Assembly (NCBI RefSeq): GCF_002307495.1
Contig: NZ_NTMR01000012.1
Location: forward strand, 124,001 to 188,000
DNA: 64,000 nucleotides
Direction: 5' to 3'
Source: Pseudomonas abyssi
GTDB lineage: Bacteria; Pseudomonadota; Gammaproteobacteria; Pseudomonadales; Pseudomonadaceae
The notes under the pieces are model-generated. The model had not been told where the DNA came from and did not search any database. It worked only from the letters and a program-made list of their open reading frames with translations. Position numbers and translations under genes: made by a program. Within the stretch, counting starts at the first letter, position 1. Every line of letters starts with the position of its first letter. Below, one piece after another: positions 41,595-52,482 of this stretch.

Positions 41595-41609
41595 TGTGCA
41601 GTCTGCACA
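41595..41609. promoter_or_regulatory. Palindrome upstream of the cytosine permease gene
   Basis: TGTGCAG-T-CTGCACA is a perfect 7-1-7 palindrome 122 bases upstream of the permease start. It is a candidate operator for the PucR-like regulator encoded in the same operon. Confidence 0.4.
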
Positions 41610-41731
41610 GCAATCCGCGCACCCAAACGGAGGTCAGCGGCTCAATTCGGGCTGCTGGCACGCTGGTTGCTCGTTGCCGAGCACGCATCCGCCGTCGTGG
41701 ATGCAACCGCTGCCAACCGGAGAAAAAGACA

Positions 41732-43015
41732 ATGAGTGAGTTAATCGATAGCGCCGATCAGGATTACCCGCTGAGCCCGGTGCCGACCCATGCACGCAAG
41801 AGCATGTGGTCAATGAGTTTCGTCCTGCTGGGCTTTACCTTTTTCAGTGCCACCATGTGGGCAGGCGGTAGCGTGGGAGCTGCCTTCGGGTTTTCCACGC
41901 TGCTGTGGATTCTGCTGGTCGGCAACCTGCTGCTCGGTGCCTACGCTGCGGCGCTGGGCTACATCGCCGCCCGCTCGGGCCTGAACACCGCGCTGATGAG
42001 TCGCTATGCCTTTGGTGATATGGGCAGCAAGCTGTCCGACTTCATTCTCGGTTTCACCCAGATTGGCTGGTACGCCTGGGGCACGGCCACCATGGCGCTG
42101 CTGCTGGTGAAAATGACCGGGCTGCCGGAAAGCCTGACCTTGCCGCTGATGGTGCTGTTTGGTTTTGGCTTCTGTATCAGTGCCTTTATCGGCTATCGCG
42201 GGCTGGATCTGCTGTCGCGGGTGGCCGTACCGGCGATGATTATTCTGATTGCCGTCAGCCTGGGCATTGCCGGCTCCGATGCCGGCGGGTTGGCCGGCTT
42301 GTCAGCAATCGACCCGAGCGCCGAGATGAGCGTGGCGGCGGCCATTACCCTGGTGTTCGGCACCTTTGTCAGCGGTGGCACCCAGGCCACCAACTGGACC
42401 CGCTTTGCCAAGTCCGGCAAGGCGGCGGTGATTGCTACGCTGGCGGCGTTCTTCGTCGGCAACGGCTTGATGACACTGGTCGGCGCGTTCGGTGCGCTGG
42501 TTTATCAGCAGGCCGACATCGTTGACATCATGGTCGCTCAGGGGCTGGCGACGCTGGGTGTCCTGATGCTGTTCCTCAACCTGTGGACCACCCAGGACAA
42601 TACGGTCTACAACTTCGCCGTGGCCGGCTGTAATTTGCTGCGTACCGAGCGTCGCCGCACTGTCACGGTCGTCGGCGCTGCCATCGGCACCTTGCTGGCG
42701 GTACTGGGCATGTACGAGTGGCTAATTCCGTTCCTGATTCTGCTGGGCACCTTTATCCCGCCGGTGGGTGGCGTGATCATGGCCAATTACCTGGTCACCT
42801 GGCGTGGTCGCTATGGCGATCTGGCAACGACCGCCCTGCCGGCTTTCAACTGGGTCGGCCTGAGCGCCTACGCCATCGGTTCGCTGGTTGCCTATACCTC
42901 CAACTGGGTTGCTCCCCTGGTGGGTGTGCTGACAGCAGGCGTGGCCTACACGCTGCTGGCATTGCTGATCAACCCGGTACGTGAACGCCGTGCCGCGCTG
43001 TCCAGCCGCGCATGA
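41732..43015 (+). CDS. codB: Cytosine permease (CodB-like, NCS1 family)
   Basis: The 427-residue membrane protein has about 12 helices. The N-terminal YPLSPVPTHARKSMWSMSFV and the TQATNWTRFAKSGKAA, LNLWTTQDNTVYNFAVAG and FIPPVGGVIMANYL segments match cytosine/purine permeases of the NCS1 family. It would import cytosine. The ATG at 41732 follows GGAGAAAAAGACA. Its last codons overlap the next gene by four bases, and the deaminase is the third gene, so the three form an operon. Confidence 0.92.
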   Translation: MSELIDSADQDYPLSPVPTHARKSMWSMSFVLLGFTFFSATMWAGGSVGAAFGFSTLLWILLVGNLLLGAYAAALGYIAARSGLNTALMSRYAFGDMGSKLSDFILGFTQIGWYAWGTATMALLLVKMTGLPESLTLPLMVLFGFGFCISAFIGYRGLDLLSRVAVPAMIILIAVSLGIAGSDAGGLAGLSAIDPSAEMSVAAAITLVFGTFVSGGTQATNWTRFAKSGKAAVIATLAAFFVGNGLMTLVGAFGALVYQQADIVDIMVAQGLATLGVLMLFLNLWTTQDNTVYNFAVAGCNLLRTERRRTVTVVGAAIGTLLAVLGMYEWLIPFLILLGTFIPPVGGVIMANYLVTWRGRYGDLATTALPAFNWVGLSAYAIGSLVAYTSNWVAPLVGVLTAGVAYTLLALLINPVRERRAALSSRA

Positions 43016-43755
43016 GCGAGCTGCTGTGTACGGCCGATATTCCTGATCTGCCCGGTCTCGGCGCCATCCGTCTGCGCGCCGGGCAAGCCGGTGCCGGGCG
43101 GCGGGTACGCTGGCCCTATGTGGCGGAGAACCGCTCCTTCGCGCCCTGGATCAAGGGCGGAGAGCTGGTGTTCATCACCGGGATCGGTCGGCATCACAGC
43201 CTGGATAACCTGTTTGAGCTGGTGCATGAGGGCGCGGCGACCGGTGTTGCCGGGCTGGTGATCCTGACCGGTGATGCCTATATCGGCCAGCTCCCCAGTG
43301 CTCTGCTCAAGCGGGCCGACGTATTGCAACTGCCGGTGCTGGAGCAGCCCTATTCGTTGCCGATGGTGACGGTGACCGAAGCCATCAGCCGCGCCATTAT
43401 CAGTCGTGAGCAACTGGCCAGCCGGGAGGATGAAACCCGGGCCGAGACCCTGCTGCAGCGCCTGCAGCTGCGCTTGGGTAATTTGCCGGCCCGTCGGGAG
43501 TTCATCGCCCCCTGGTTTGCCGAGCATCAGGCCTTGCTGGATGACCTGGGCCCGACACTCACCGCCTGGTTGCAGCACGGCGGTAATGTCAGCGCGGCCG
43601 CCAGCAGCCTGGGCAGCCACCGCAACTCTGTACGTTATCGACTGAACAAGCTGTTTCGCGCCACCGGGCTGGATCCAAAACGGCCCGACGATTTGAATAA
43701 CCTGATACTGGCGCACCTGCTGTGCCAATGCCCTGATTCTGGAGAACACCCATGA
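43012..43755 (+). CDS. PucR/CdaR-type regulator in the cytosine operon
   Basis: The 247-residue protein has an N-terminal PucR-like domain (VRWPYVAENRSFAPWIKGGELVF-like region, residues about 30-120). A C-terminal PucR helix-turn-helix follows (NVSAAASSLGSHRNSVRYRL, about 192-211). It is much shorter than most PucR proteins because the middle section is small. The position between the permease and the deaminase, overlapping both by four bases, makes it the likely local regulator, sensing cytosine or a related base; this is inferred. Confidence 0.85.
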   Translation: MSELLCTADIPDLPGLGAIRLRAGQAGAGRRVRWPYVAENRSFAPWIKGGELVFITGIGRHHSLDNLFELVHEGAATGVAGLVILTGDAYIGQLPSALLKRADVLQLPVLEQPYSLPMVTVTEAISRAIISREQLASREDETRAETLLQRLQLRLGNLPARREFIAPWFAEHQALLDDLGPTLTAWLQHGGNVSAAASSLGSHRNSVRYRLNKLFRATGLDPKRPDDLNNLILAHLLCQCPDSGEHP

Positions 43756-45008
43756 CCCTGCCCCTCACCGCCATCGTCAACGCCCGCCTGGCCGGGCGTT
43801 CCGGCCTGTACCGCGTCGGCATGGCTGACGGTCGCTTCACTGCGATTGATGTCCAATCTGCCAGCCAGAGCGCGGCGGCTGGCGAGCTGGATGCCGGCGG
43901 CAACCTGTTGCTGCCTCCTTTTGTGGAGCCGCACATTCACCTCGATGCAGCGCTGACCGCCGGTGAGCCGCGCTGGAACCAGAGCGGCACCCTGTTCGAA
44001 GGCATCGAATGCTGGGGCGAGCGCAAGGCCATGCTCAGCCGTGACGACGTTATCAGTCGGGCCGAGCAGACGCTCAAGTTGTTCGCCGCCCATGGCATTC
44101 AGTATGTGCGCACCCATGTCGACGTGACCGATCCGCAGCTCACTGCATTGCGCGCGATGGTCGAGGTGCGCGAGCGGGTTGCCGAGTTTGTCGATCTGCA
44201 GATTGTTGCCTTTCCGCAGGAGGGCATTCTGTCCTTCCCCGGTGGCAAGGAGCTGATGCACGAGGCGGTCACGGTGGGGGCCGACGTCATCGGCGGTATT
44301 CCGCACTTTGAGTTCACCCGCGACTACGGCGTGGAATCGGTCAAATGGTTGATGGATCTGGCCGAGCGCAACGGCTGCCTGGTGGATGTGCATTGCGACG
44401 AGATCGACGACCCACAGTCGCGCTTCCTGGAAGTATTGGCGGCGGAAGCTCTTAGTCGTGACTACGGCAGCCGGGTAACCGCCAGCCACACCTGCGCCAT
44501 GCACTCCTACGATGAGGCTTACTGCAGCCGCCTGTTCCGTCTGCTGGGCAAGTCGGGCCTGAACTTTGTTGCCCTGCCAACCGAGAACCTGCACCTGCAG
44601 GGCCGCTTTGACGGTTACCCCAAACGCCGTGGCGTGACCCGGGTACCGGAGCTGCTTGATGCAGGTCTTAAAGTCTGTTTTGGCCAGGACTCGATTCGCG
44701 ATCCCTGGTATCCGATGGGCAACGGCAACCTGCTGCGTACCCTGGATGTCGGCCTGCACGCCTGCCACATGCTGGGGATGGAACGCATTGAGACCGCGTT
44801 GGAGATCGTGACCGACAACGGCGCGGCAGCGCTCAACCTGAACGACTACGGCATTGCCGTCGGCAATCCGGCACGCTGCATGGTGGTGAACGGTGCTACA
44901 CCTTACGAGGTGTTGTTGAACCAGTCGCCGGTGCTGGCCTCAATCCGTGACGGCCGCTGCCTGGTGCAGCGCGATGCGCCCGTGCATGAGGTTGCCGGGT
45001 GGCGCTGA
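43752..45008 (+). CDS. codA: Cytosine deaminase
   Basis: The 418-residue amidohydrolase converts cytosine to uracil and ammonia. Metal ligands are visible in EPHIHLDAAL (near residue 62), LVDVHCDEIDD (near 215), TASHTCAMHSYDE (near 245) and CFGQDSIRDPWYPMGNG (near 315). These match cytosine deaminases of the CodA type. The start overlaps the regulator gene by four bases. It gives the cell nitrogen and uracil from cytosine taken up by the permease. Confidence 0.93.
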   Translation: MTLPLTAIVNARLAGRSGLYRVGMADGRFTAIDVQSASQSAAAGELDAGGNLLLPPFVEPHIHLDAALTAGEPRWNQSGTLFEGIECWGERKAMLSRDDVISRAEQTLKLFAAHGIQYVRTHVDVTDPQLTALRAMVEVRERVAEFVDLQIVAFPQEGILSFPGGKELMHEAVTVGADVIGGIPHFEFTRDYGVESVKWLMDLAERNGCLVDVHCDEIDDPQSRFLEVLAAEALSRDYGSRVTASHTCAMHSYDEAYCSRLFRLLGKSGLNFVALPTENLHLQGRFDGYPKRRGVTRVPELLDAGLKVCFGQDSIRDPWYPMGNGNLLRTLDVGLHACHMLGMERIETALEIVTDNGAAALNLNDYGIAVGNPARCMVVNGATPYEVLLNQSPVLASIRDGRCLVQRDAPVHEVAGWR

Positions 45009-45063
45009 AGGAGCCTGTGCTGTGCTAAGGTGACCGGCCGGTTCTGTCATTCAGAGGCCCGAC

Positions 45064-46428
45064 TTGTCCCCTGCACACCAAGACGGTTTACCCATGCCGC
45101 AGCGCCTCGGGGCGATCATTGCGATCGCCCTGGGGGTGACCATGGCCGTACTCGACGGCATGATCGCCAACGTCGCCCTGCCAACTATCGGCGCCGATCT
45201 GGGCGCCAGTGCCGCCAGTTCCATCTGGGTGGTCAATGCCTATCAGCTGGTCATTGCCGTCAGTCTGCTGCCGCTGGCTTCACTCGGAGATTTGTGGAGC
45301 TACCGGCGCATCTATCTGATCGGGCTGGCGGTGTTTGCCAGCATGTCGGTGTTCTGTGCCCTCAGCGATTCCCTGCTGGAGCTGACCCTGGCGCGCATGC
45401 TGCAAGGCCTGGGTGCGGCGGCGGTGATGAGCGTCAACGGTGCACTGACCCGGCTGATCTACCCGCGCGCACGTCTGGGCCGGGGTGTGGCCCTCAATAC
45501 CCTGATCGTCTCCGTTGCCGCCGCCGCCGGGCCCAGTGTGGCGGCGGCCATTCTGTCGCTGGCCAGCTGGCCCTGGCTGTTTGCCGTCAGCGCGCCGGTT
45601 GGCCTGTTGGCGTTGATCATGGGCTGGCACTTTCTGCCCTCCAACGAGGGCGCCCCGAGTCAGCGCTTTGACCTGCCCAGCGCCCTGCTCAACGTGCTGA
45701 CGCTGGGGTGCTTCTTTCTTGCCGTGACCGGTTTTGCCCAGGGCCACGCCGGCTGGTGGCTAGTGCTGCCGGTACTCATCGGTGTGCCGTTGGGCTGGCT
45801 GTTCGTGCGCCGGCAGCTGAGCCGCAGCATGCCGCTGTTGCCGGTGGATTTGCTGCGCATTCCGATCTTTGCCCTGTCTATCTGCAGCTCGATCAGCGCC
45901 TTCACCGCGCAGATGCTGGCGATGGTCTCCATCCCCTTCTATTTTCAGCATCAACTGGGCCTCAATGCCATCCAGACCGGTCTGCTGATGACACCCTGGC
46001 CACTGGCAACCATGTTGACTGCGCCCCTGGCCGGTCGACTGCTGGAGCGTTATCACGCGGGTCTGCTGGGGGGCATCGGCATGCTGCTGTTTGCTGGCGG
46101 GCTGTGGGGGTTGGCCAGCCTGCCGGATAGCCCTGGATTTGCCTTGATACTGGCGTGGATGATGTTGTGTGGTGCGGGCTTCGGCTTGTTTCAGTCGCCG
46201 AACAATCACACCATCATCACCGCCGCGCCGATTCATCGCAGTGGTGGCGCCAGTGGCATGCTCAGCACCGCCCGCCTGGTTGGCCAAACCAGCGGTGCTG
46301 CGCTGGTGGCCCTGGCGTTCAACCTGTTTGTGGACGATGGCACCCATGTCGCCCTGCTGGCTGCCAGCGCCTTTGCGGTCATCGCGGCGTTGGTCAGCAG
46401 TTCGCGAATGCGTCAGGCGCTGCCCTGA
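45064..46428 (+). CDS. MFS drug/solute exporter
   Basis: The 454-residue membrane protein belongs to the major facilitator family, DHA2-like (EmrB/QacA/SmvA relatives), with LDGMIANVALPTIGADLGAS near the first helix and RMLQGLGAAAVMSVNGAL in the fourth helix. The substrate is unknown; a role in exporting a base analogue is only a guess from context. The TTG at 45064 has GAGG six bases upstream; an ATG at 45094 gives a shorter N-terminus and is an alternative. It ends directly against the mnmE stop with no gap and no terminator. Confidence 0.85.
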   Translation: MSPAHQDGLPMPQRLGAIIAIALGVTMAVLDGMIANVALPTIGADLGASAASSIWVVNAYQLVIAVSLLPLASLGDLWSYRRIYLIGLAVFASMSVFCALSDSLLELTLARMLQGLGAAAVMSVNGALTRLIYPRARLGRGVALNTLIVSVAAAAGPSVAAAILSLASWPWLFAVSAPVGLLALIMGWHFLPSNEGAPSQRFDLPSALLNVLTLGCFFLAVTGFAQGHAGWWLVLPVLIGVPLGWLFVRRQLSRSMPLLPVDLLRIPIFALSICSSISAFTAQMLAMVSIPFYFQHQLGLNAIQTGLLMTPWPLATMLTAPLAGRLLERYHAGLLGGIGMLLFAGGLWGLASLPDSPGFALILAWMMLCGAGFGLFQSPNNHTIITAAPIHRSGGASGMLSTARLVGQTSGAALVALAFNLFVDDGTHVALLAASAFAVIAALVSSSRMRQALP

Positions 46429-47799
46429 CTATTTACCAATACAGAAGCTGGAGAAGATCCGCCCCAGCAGGTCATCGGCGGAAAACTCGCCGGTGATCTT
46501 GCCGAGGGCTTGCTGGGCCATGCGCAGGTCTTCGGCCAGCAGCTCGCCAGCGCCCATCAGGGTGAGCTGATCAAAGCCATGCTGCAAGTAACTAGCGGCT
46601 TCTTCCAGTGCTTCGAGATGGCGCCGGCGGGCGCTGAACAGGCTTTCGCCGGTTTGCTCAAAGCCCATGCAGGCTTTCAAATGTTCACGCAGCAGATCGA
46701 TACCCTCACCCTGCCGGGCTGACAGATGCAGCACCACCGAGCCGTCTGCTGCGATGTCCTGTGCAACGGGCTCTGCGGTGACATCGATCTTGTTATAGAT
46801 CAGCGTGACCTTGGCCGGGTCGGGGCGTTGGGCGAGAAACTCCGGCCACAGCAGGTCTGGATTCTTGGCTTCCGGCTGACTGGCATCGACCATCAGCAGA
46901 ATCCGATCGGCCTCGCCGATGGCGTTCATCGCACGCTGCACACCAATACGCTCGACCTGATCGTCGGTGTCACGCAGGCCCGCGGTATCGATGATATGCA
47001 GCGGCATGCCATCGATGTGGATATGTTCGCGCAGGATGTCCCGGGTGGTGCCGGCAATATCGGTGACAATCGCACTTTCGCGCCCGGCCAGGGCGTTGAG
47101 CAAGCTCGACTTGCCGGCGTTGGGCCGCCCGGCGATCACCACGTTCATGCCGTCACGCAGCAGCGCGCCCTGCCCGGCCTGGCGCTGTACCTGGGTCAGT
47201 TCAGCCTGCACTGCCTGCAGTTGCGACAGCACGTGACCGTCGGCGAGAAAGTCGATCTCTTCCTCAGGGAAGTCGATCGCCGCTTCAACGTAGATGCGCA
47301 GGGCAATCAGCGACTCGGTCAGGGAACGCACGCGCTGGGAGAACACCCCTTGCAGCGAGTTGAGGGCATTGCGCGCCGCCTGCTCGGAGCTGGCTTCGAT
47401 CAGATCGGCAATCGCTTCGGCCTGGGCCAGGTCCAGCTTGTCATTGAGGAAGGCTCGTTCACTGAATTCACCGGGGCGCGCCTGTCGTGCGCCGGCGGCC
47501 AGGCATGCCTTGAGCAACAGATCCATTACCACCGGACCGCCGTGGCCCTGCAGTTCCAGCACGTCTTCACCGGTAAAGGAATGCGGGCCGGGGAAGAACA
47601 GCGCGATACCTTCGTCCAGTGTCTGCTCACCAGACCAGAACGGGCCGTAGTGGGCGTAGCGCGGTTGCAGGTTGCGGCGGGCGATGCGCTCGGCAATGTC
47701 CCGAGCAGCCGGGCCGGAGACACGAATGATCCCGACGCCGCCCTGGCCAGGAGCGGTGGCCAGCGCGGCAATGGTATCGGCGTGATAGGGCGTGCTCAT
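46429..47799 (-). CDS. mnmE: tRNA modification GTPase MnmE
   Basis: The 456-residue protein is the GTPase partner of MnmG. The N-terminal folate-binding domain ([22 protein letters not shown]), the G domain with [14 protein letters not shown] (near residue 225), [10 protein letters not shown] and NKID, and the C-terminal FCIGK with the catalytic cysteine are all present. The ATG at 47799 follows GGAG and gives the usual length; ten more residues upstream are not needed. Confidence 0.97.
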   Translation of the reverse strand: MSTPYHADTIAALATAPGQGGVGIIRVSGPAARDIAERIARRNLQPRYAHYGPFWSGEQTLDEGIALFFPGPHSFTGEDVLELQGHGGPVVMDLLLKACLAAGARQARPGEFSERAFLNDKLDLAQAEAIADLIEASSEQAARNALNSLQGVFSQRVRSLTESLIALRIYVEAAIDFPEEEIDFLADGHVLSQLQAVQAELTQVQRQAGQGALLRDGMNVVIAGRPNAGKSSLLNALAGRESAIVTDIAGTTRDILREHIHIDGMPLHIIDTAGLRDTDDQVERIGVQRAMNAIGEADRILLMVDASQPEAKNPDLLWPEFLAQRPDPAKVTLIYNKIDVTAEPVAQDIAADGSVVLHLSARQGEGIDLLREHLKACMGFEQTGESLFSARRRHLEALEEAASYLQHGFDQLTLMGAGELLAEDLRMAQQALGKITGEFSADDLLGRIFSSFCIGK

Positions 47800-47828
47800 G
47801 GCGGCTCCGGTGTTTTCTGTGGATAGCA

Positions 47829-47852
47829 AAACGCCCCGCGAACGGGGCGTTT
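47829..47852 (-). terminator. Terminator between yidC and mnmE
   Basis: AAACGCCCCG and CGGGGCGTTT form a perfect 10-bp stem with a four-base loop, 20 bases past the yidC stop. It closes the rpmH-rnpA-yidD-yidC unit. Confidence 0.85.
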
Positions 47853-47871
47853 GACTGGCGGTGAGCCGGAC

Positions 47872-49560
47872 TTAGTCCTTGCTCGCGGCGCCCTTTTCGA
47901 TCTGCCGGGTAATGTACCACTGTTGCGCAATGGACAGGCAGTTGTTGACTACCCAGTACAGCACCAGACCGGCCGGGAACCACAGGAAGAAGAAGGTAAA
48001 GATGATCGGCAGCATCTTCATCACCTTGGCCTGCATCGGGTCCGGTGGCGTGGGGTTCAACTGCTGCTGCAGGAACATGGTCGCACCCATGATGATCGGC
48101 AGGATGAAGTACGGGTCCTTCAGCGACAGGTCAGTGATCCAGCCCAGCCATTCGGCCTGACGGATTTCGACGCTTTCCATCAGGGTCCAGTACAGGGCGA
48201 TAAAGACCGGCATCTGCACCAGGATCGGCAGACAGCCACCCAGCGGGTTGATCTTCTCCTTCTTGTACAGCTCCATCATGCCCTGGGACATTTTCTGACG
48301 GTCATCGCCGTACTGTTCACGCAGCGCCTGCAGCTTGGGTGCAACGCGGCGCATATTGGCCATGGAGCGGTAGCTGGTAGCCGACAGCGGGAAGAAGATC
48401 AGCTTGATCAGGCAGGTCAGCAGGATGATGCTCCAGCCCCAGTTGCCGACAAAGCCGTGGATCAGGCTCAGCACCCAGAACAGCGGCTGGGCAATCCACC
48501 ACAGGAAGCCGTAGTCGACGGTCAGCTCCAGACCCTGGGAGATGGCCTTGAGGTCATCCTGGATCTTCGGACCGGCGTAGAAGTCGGCGCTGATCTGCTG
48601 CTGCTCGCCTGCCGGCACGGTAACGGCCGGGCTGGTGAAGCCGACAATGTAGTTGCCGCTGCGGTCTTTCAGTGTGCGGTAGTGATGTGTCACCTCGGGG
48701 CTGGGAATCCAGGCACTGACAAAGTAGTGCTGCAGCCAGGCAATCCAGCCACCGGTAACGTTCTCAGCCAAGCGAGTGTCGTCCAGCTCGGACATCTTCA
48801 TCTTGGTGTAGGAGGCGTCGGCGCTCCAGTAGGCGGTACCCAGGAAGGTCGCCATACCGGTCGCTGTGGAGCTGGAAGGATCACCGCTGCCATCGCGCTT
48901 GATCTGACCGAACAGACTGCCACTCCAGGGCTGGCTGCTCTGGTTGTCGATCAGGTAGCTGACGCCGACCAGATAGCTGCCGCGGGTAAAGGTGAAGCGC
49001 TTGGTGACATTGACGCCGTCGTTGCTGGTGGTCAGGTCAACAACCAGTTGCTCCTGGCCATCAGCCAGCTGGTAACTGTTCTGCTCGACGCTGTACTGCG
49101 CGCGGCCGCTGGACTTGTCCGGGCCTTGTTGACCGGTCAGGCCGCTTTGCGCGATGTAAGTGCGGTTGCCCGATTGCTCCAGCAGCTGGAATGGCAGATC
49201 CGGACGATCCTTGCGGGTCGGATACTGCGGTAGTGCCAGGGAGACAATGTCACCTCCCACCGGGTTAATGGTCACCTGCAGGGTGTCGGTTTCAACCTTG
49301 ACCAGTCCACCCTTTGCATCCGGGGTGGTCACCTGGGCCGGCGCCAGGGCTTCGCCCTCGCCATTGATGGCAGCCGGCACGTCACCGTCGTGGGACGCGG
49401 CGGTGTCATCGCCCGGCAGATCGCTGCTGTCGAGCGGGGCCATCTGGGTCTGGGCTGCCGGAGCAAGATCCTGCTGAACAAAATCCTTATTCCACTGCAC
49501 CACCATCAGGTAGGTGATCACCAGTAGAGCACCGATGAGGATATTACGTTGGAGGTTCAT
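47872..49560 (-). CDS. yidC: Membrane protein insertase YidC
   Basis: The 562-residue inner-membrane protein inserts and folds membrane proteins, including ATP synthase subunits. An N-terminal anchor ([18 protein letters not shown]) is followed by a large periplasmic domain and then the conserved core: [20 protein letters not shown], a cytoplasmic loop, [17 protein letters not shown] and the last helices. The start overlaps the yidD stop by four bases. Confidence 0.97.
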   Translation of the reverse strand: MNLQRNILIGALLVITYLMVVQWNKDFVQQDLAPAAQTQMAPLDSSDLPGDDTAASHDGDVPAAINGEGEALAPAQVTTPDAKGGLVKVETDTLQVTINPVGGDIVSLALPQYPTRKDRPDLPFQLLEQSGNRTYIAQSGLTGQQGPDKSSGRAQYSVEQNSYQLADGQEQLVVDLTTSNDGVNVTKRFTFTRGSYLVGVSYLIDNQSSQPWSGSLFGQIKRDGSGDPSSSTATGMATFLGTAYWSADASYTKMKMSELDDTRLAENVTGGWIAWLQHYFVSAWIPSPEVTHHYRTLKDRSGNYIVGFTSPAVTVPAGEQQQISADFYAGPKIQDDLKAISQGLELTVDYGFLWWIAQPLFWVLSLIHGFVGNWGWSIILLTCLIKLIFFPLSATSYRSMANMRRVAPKLQALREQYGDDRQKMSQGMMELYKKEKINPLGGCLPILVQMPVFIALYWTLMESVEIRQAEWLGWITDLSLKDPYFILPIIMGATMFLQQQLNPTPPDPMQAKVMKMLPIIFTFFFLWFPAGLVLYWVVNNCLSIAQQWYITRQIEKGAASKD

Positions 49561-49808
49561 GGTTTGTTGGCCATTCGGGTCGGTCGGTTGGCAGAAGCTG
49601 GCGGTACCGGATCATATCCACCGGGGTTCCAGGGATGACAACGTCCCAGGCGGCGTGCGCTGAGCAGGCTGCCCTTGAGAAGACCATGCTGTTCGATGGC
49701 TTCCTGGGCGTAGCAGGAACAGGAGGGATAGAAACGGCAGTGACTGGCCATCATGGGACTGATGGCGTAGCGGTAAACCTTGATCAGTCCGAGCGCGATG
49801 CTACGCAT
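49557..49808 (-). CDS. yidD: Membrane protein insertion efficiency factor YidD
   Basis: The 83-residue protein has the three-cysteine pattern [21 protein letters not shown] and [18 protein letters not shown] of the YidD family. The ATG at 49808 is chosen by similarity ([20 protein letters not shown]). It overlaps the end of rnpA by eight bases and the start of yidC by four bases. Confidence 0.93.
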   Translation of the reverse strand: MRSIALGLIKVYRYAISPMMASHCRFYPSCSCYAQEAIEQHGLLKGSLLSARRLGRCHPWNPGGYDPVPPASANRPTRMANKP

Positions 49809-50196
49809 GGGATGACGGGGGTCCGGGGTCACGTGAGCGGTTTTTTGCGGCCGATTTTATAAGCCTGCGCCACATACCCTGATACAGGGCATGCAGTGCA
49901 GCATTGTCCAGGTCGCCCAGTCCCTTGCGGGCCAGTACGACAATGTCCAGATCCCCCAGCTCAGCACGATGCTGTCTGAACGACTCGCGGGCAATGCGCT
50001 TGACCTTGTTACGGTCTACCGCACGCCGAACACTTTTCTTGGCAATGACCAGACCCAGCCGTGCGTGGCCCAGAGAGTTTTCTCTGGCCAACAGCAGCAG
50101 GCTGGGTCCTGAGGCTTTGCAGGTGGCTCCATCGAATACGCGCTTGAACTGAGCAGGCGTCAGTAGCCTGTGTTCAGGTGTGAACCCGAGATCCAC
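49801..50196 (-). CDS. rnpA: Ribonuclease P protein component
   Basis: The 131-residue basic protein binds the RNase P RNA to mature tRNA 5' ends. The RNR signature is [30 protein letters not shown]. It starts with GTG and follows rpmH by 14 bases, the usual order around the origin. Confidence 0.95.
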   Translation of the reverse strand: MDLGFTPEHRLLTPAQFKRVFDGATCKASGPSLLLLARENSLGHARLGLVIAKKSVRRAVDRNKVKRIARESFRQHRAELGDLDIVVLARKGLGDLDNAALHALYQGMWRRLIKSAAKNRSRDPGPPSSHA

Positions 50197-50210
50197 CAGT
50201 AAACCGGTGC

Positions 50211-50369
<159 letters not shown>

Positions 50370-50409
50370 TCAGAGCTAAGTGCCCCTTCGAGGGACCGGC
50401 AATTCTAGA

Positions 50410-50880
50410 GAAAAAGCTGGCCGAGGTCAATTTCCCCGCAGGGCAAAAGAACCATGAATAAATAATATGAAATCAGTTTGATTAAAAGATAAATACAGTG
50501 ACTGTATATGGTGCCGTGATTTTCTGTGGATAAGGCCATAAAAGCAAAGCAGATCAGTGGGTTGCTTGCATGATAACCCTGCGGATAAGCGGGGGACGGC
50601 ACCCGGGTGTCCCTGTGTGCGCCCTGTGGATAAAAGGCATGGATATCCACAGGCGGTTTTATCCACCGGTTAGAGGGCTGTTTGCCAACAAGGCTGAGGT
50701 GCAGTTGTTCACAGCTCCTACAGAGCGCGATTTGCAAGGCGTTGGTGTATTCCGGCGGTCTGTTCTGCAACCTGACAAGGCAAAACGCCAGTCGCTTTTT
50801 GTCACCGGGAGGCGGCTGGTGTGTGGATAAGTCAGGGGTGAAGGGATAGAATAGGCGGCTCTGTTATCCGTAGTTCGTCG
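50410..50880. other. oriC: Chromosomal replication origin oriC
   Basis: The 600-base gap between rpmH and dnaA has three perfect DnaA boxes (TGTGGATAA at 50525-50533, 50625-50633 and 50822-50830). Near matches are at 50580-50588 (TGCGGATAA), 50643-50651 (ATATCCACA), 50659-50667 (TTATCCACC) and 50864-50872 (TTATCCGTA). An AT-rich tract at about 50452-50515 is the likely unwinding region. The place between rpmH and dnaA is that of the experimentally known Pseudomonas origins. Confidence 0.93.
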
Positions 50881-50945
50881 CCTTGCCGCGATGTGCATTT
50901 GTCTTCAATAAAAGCCGCTGGTGTCAGTGGTCCCCGGGGGATTCA

Positions 50946-52433
50946 GTGTCTGTTGCACTTTGGCAGCAATGCATCGATTTTTTGCGTGATGAGCTTCCAT
51001 CTCAACAGTTCAATACCTGGATCCGCCCGTTGCAGGTTGATGGCGATCAGGCCGAGATCCGTCTGTATGCGCCCAACCGCTTCGTGCTTGATTGGGTCAA
51101 CGACAAATACCTGAATCGTATTCAAGAGCTGCTGGATGACCTCTCCCAGGGGCAGGCGCCGATGGTGTCGCTGCTGATTGGCAGTCGTCGCGCGGCTCCT
51201 GCGGCAGCACCAGCTGCTCAAGTTGCGCCGGCAGCCGCGCCGCGTCCGATCGACCCCACGCCAGCCGCGGCTCCTGCCAGCCCCGCGGTGACACCGGTGG
51301 TGGTGAGCTCGCAACCCGCTGCCGATCACCGCGGCGCGTCCGATGCCGCAGCCGAGTTCGCCGGCAACAGCCAGCCCGATACCAGTCAGCCGCCACCGAC
51401 GCTGATCAAGCACACCAGCCTGCTCAACCGCAGCTTTACCTTCGAGAACTTTGTTGAAGGCAAGTCGAACCAATTGGCGCGCGCCGCCGCCTGGCAGGTG
51501 GCCGATAACCCCAAGCATGGTTACAACCCGCTGTTTCTTTACGGCGGTGTGGGTTTGGGTAAGACCCACCTTATGCACGCGGTGGGCAACCACCTGCTGA
51601 AGAAGAACCCGGCGGCCAAGATCGTCTACCTGCACTCCGAGCGCTTTGTTGCCGACATGGTCAAGGCGCTGCAGATGAATGCCATCAACGATTTCAAGCG
51701 CTACTACCGTTCGGTCGATGCGCTGTTGATTGACGACATTCAGTTCTTTGCCAAGAAGGAGCGCTCCCAGGAGGAGTTCTTCCATACCTTTAACGCGCTG
51801 CTCGAAGGCGGGCAACAGGTCATTCTTACCAGCGACCGTTACCCGAAGGAAATCGACGGCCTGGAAGAGCGGCTCAAATCGCGTTTTGGCTGGGGGTTGA
51901 CCGTGGCGGTCGAGCCGCCGGAACTGGAAACCCGCGTAGCCATTCTGATGAAGAAGGCCGAACAGTCGCGGGTGGATCTGCCCCACGATGCGGCGTTTTT
52001 TATTGCCCAACGTATCCGCTCCAACGTGCGCGAACTGGAAGGTGCGCTCAAGCGAGTGATCGCCAGCGCGCACTTCATGGGGCGCGATATCACCATCGAG
52101 CTGATTCGCGAGTCATTGAAGGACCTGCTGGCCTTGCAGGACAAATTGGTCAGTATCGATAATATTCAGCGCACGGTCGCCGAGTATTACAAAATCAAGG
52201 TTGCGGATGTGCTGTCCAAGCGTCGTTCGCGCTCTGTTGCCAGGCCGCGACAGGTTGCCATGGCTTTGTCCAAAGAGCTGACCAATCACAGCCTGCCCGA
52301 GATTGGCGATGCCTTTGGTGGACGTGATCACACCACGGTATTGCATGCCACGCGCAAGATTGCTGAACTGCGTGAAACGGATGCGGATATCCGCGAGGAC
52401 TACAAGAATTTGTTGAGGACGCTGACGACCTGA
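50946..52433 (+). CDS. dnaA: Replication initiator DnaA
   Basis: The 495-residue protein starts with GTG ([20 protein letters not shown]) after a GGGGG site. Domain I is followed by a Pro/Ala-rich linker, then an AAA+ domain with [17 protein letters not shown] (near residue 200) and IDDIQFF, and a DNA-binding domain with [15 protein letters not shown] near the end. It binds the boxes at 50.5-50.9 kb and melts the origin. The longer upstream frame is not used. dnaN follows after 49 bases. Confidence 0.97.
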   Translation: MSVALWQQCIDFLRDELPSQQFNTWIRPLQVDGDQAEIRLYAPNRFVLDWVNDKYLNRIQELLDDLSQGQAPMVSLLIGSRRAAPAAAPAAQVAPAAAPRPIDPTPAAAPASPAVTPVVVSSQPAADHRGASDAAAEFAGNSQPDTSQPPPTLIKHTSLLNRSFTFENFVEGKSNQLARAAAWQVADNPKHGYNPLFLYGGVGLGKTHLMHAVGNHLLKKNPAAKIVYLHSERFVADMVKALQMNAINDFKRYYRSVDALLIDDIQFFAKKERSQEEFFHTFNALLEGGQQVILTSDRYPKEIDGLEERLKSRFGWGLTVAVEPPELETRVAILMKKAEQSRVDLPHDAAFFIAQRIRSNVRELEGALKRVIASAHFMGRDITIELIRESLKDLLALQDKLVSIDNIQRTVAEYYKIKVADVLSKRRSRSVARPRQVAMALSKELTNHSLPEIGDAFGGRDHTTVLHATRKIAELRETDADIREDYKNLLRTLTT

Positions 52434-52482
52434 GATCGTCAGCCCACACCACTGCCAACCAGCACGAGGTCGAAGGAAGACA

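Larger units (their letters stand above)
41014..41731. other. Non-coding region with AT-rich tract and DnaA boxes
   Basis: This 718-base gap between mnmG and the cytosine permease gene has an AT-rich tract at about 41135-41265. Sequences like the DnaA box TTATCCACA are found at 41210-41218 (reverse TTTTCCACA), 41310-41318 (reverse TCATCCACA), 41328-41336 (perfect), 41367-41375 (TTATCGACC) and 41390-41398 (TTTTCCACA). It may be an additional or accessory origin, or a DnaA-binding reservoir. TATTGGGGCAAC occurs twice, at 41191-41202 and 41570-41581. I see no coding region. Confidence 0.55.
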
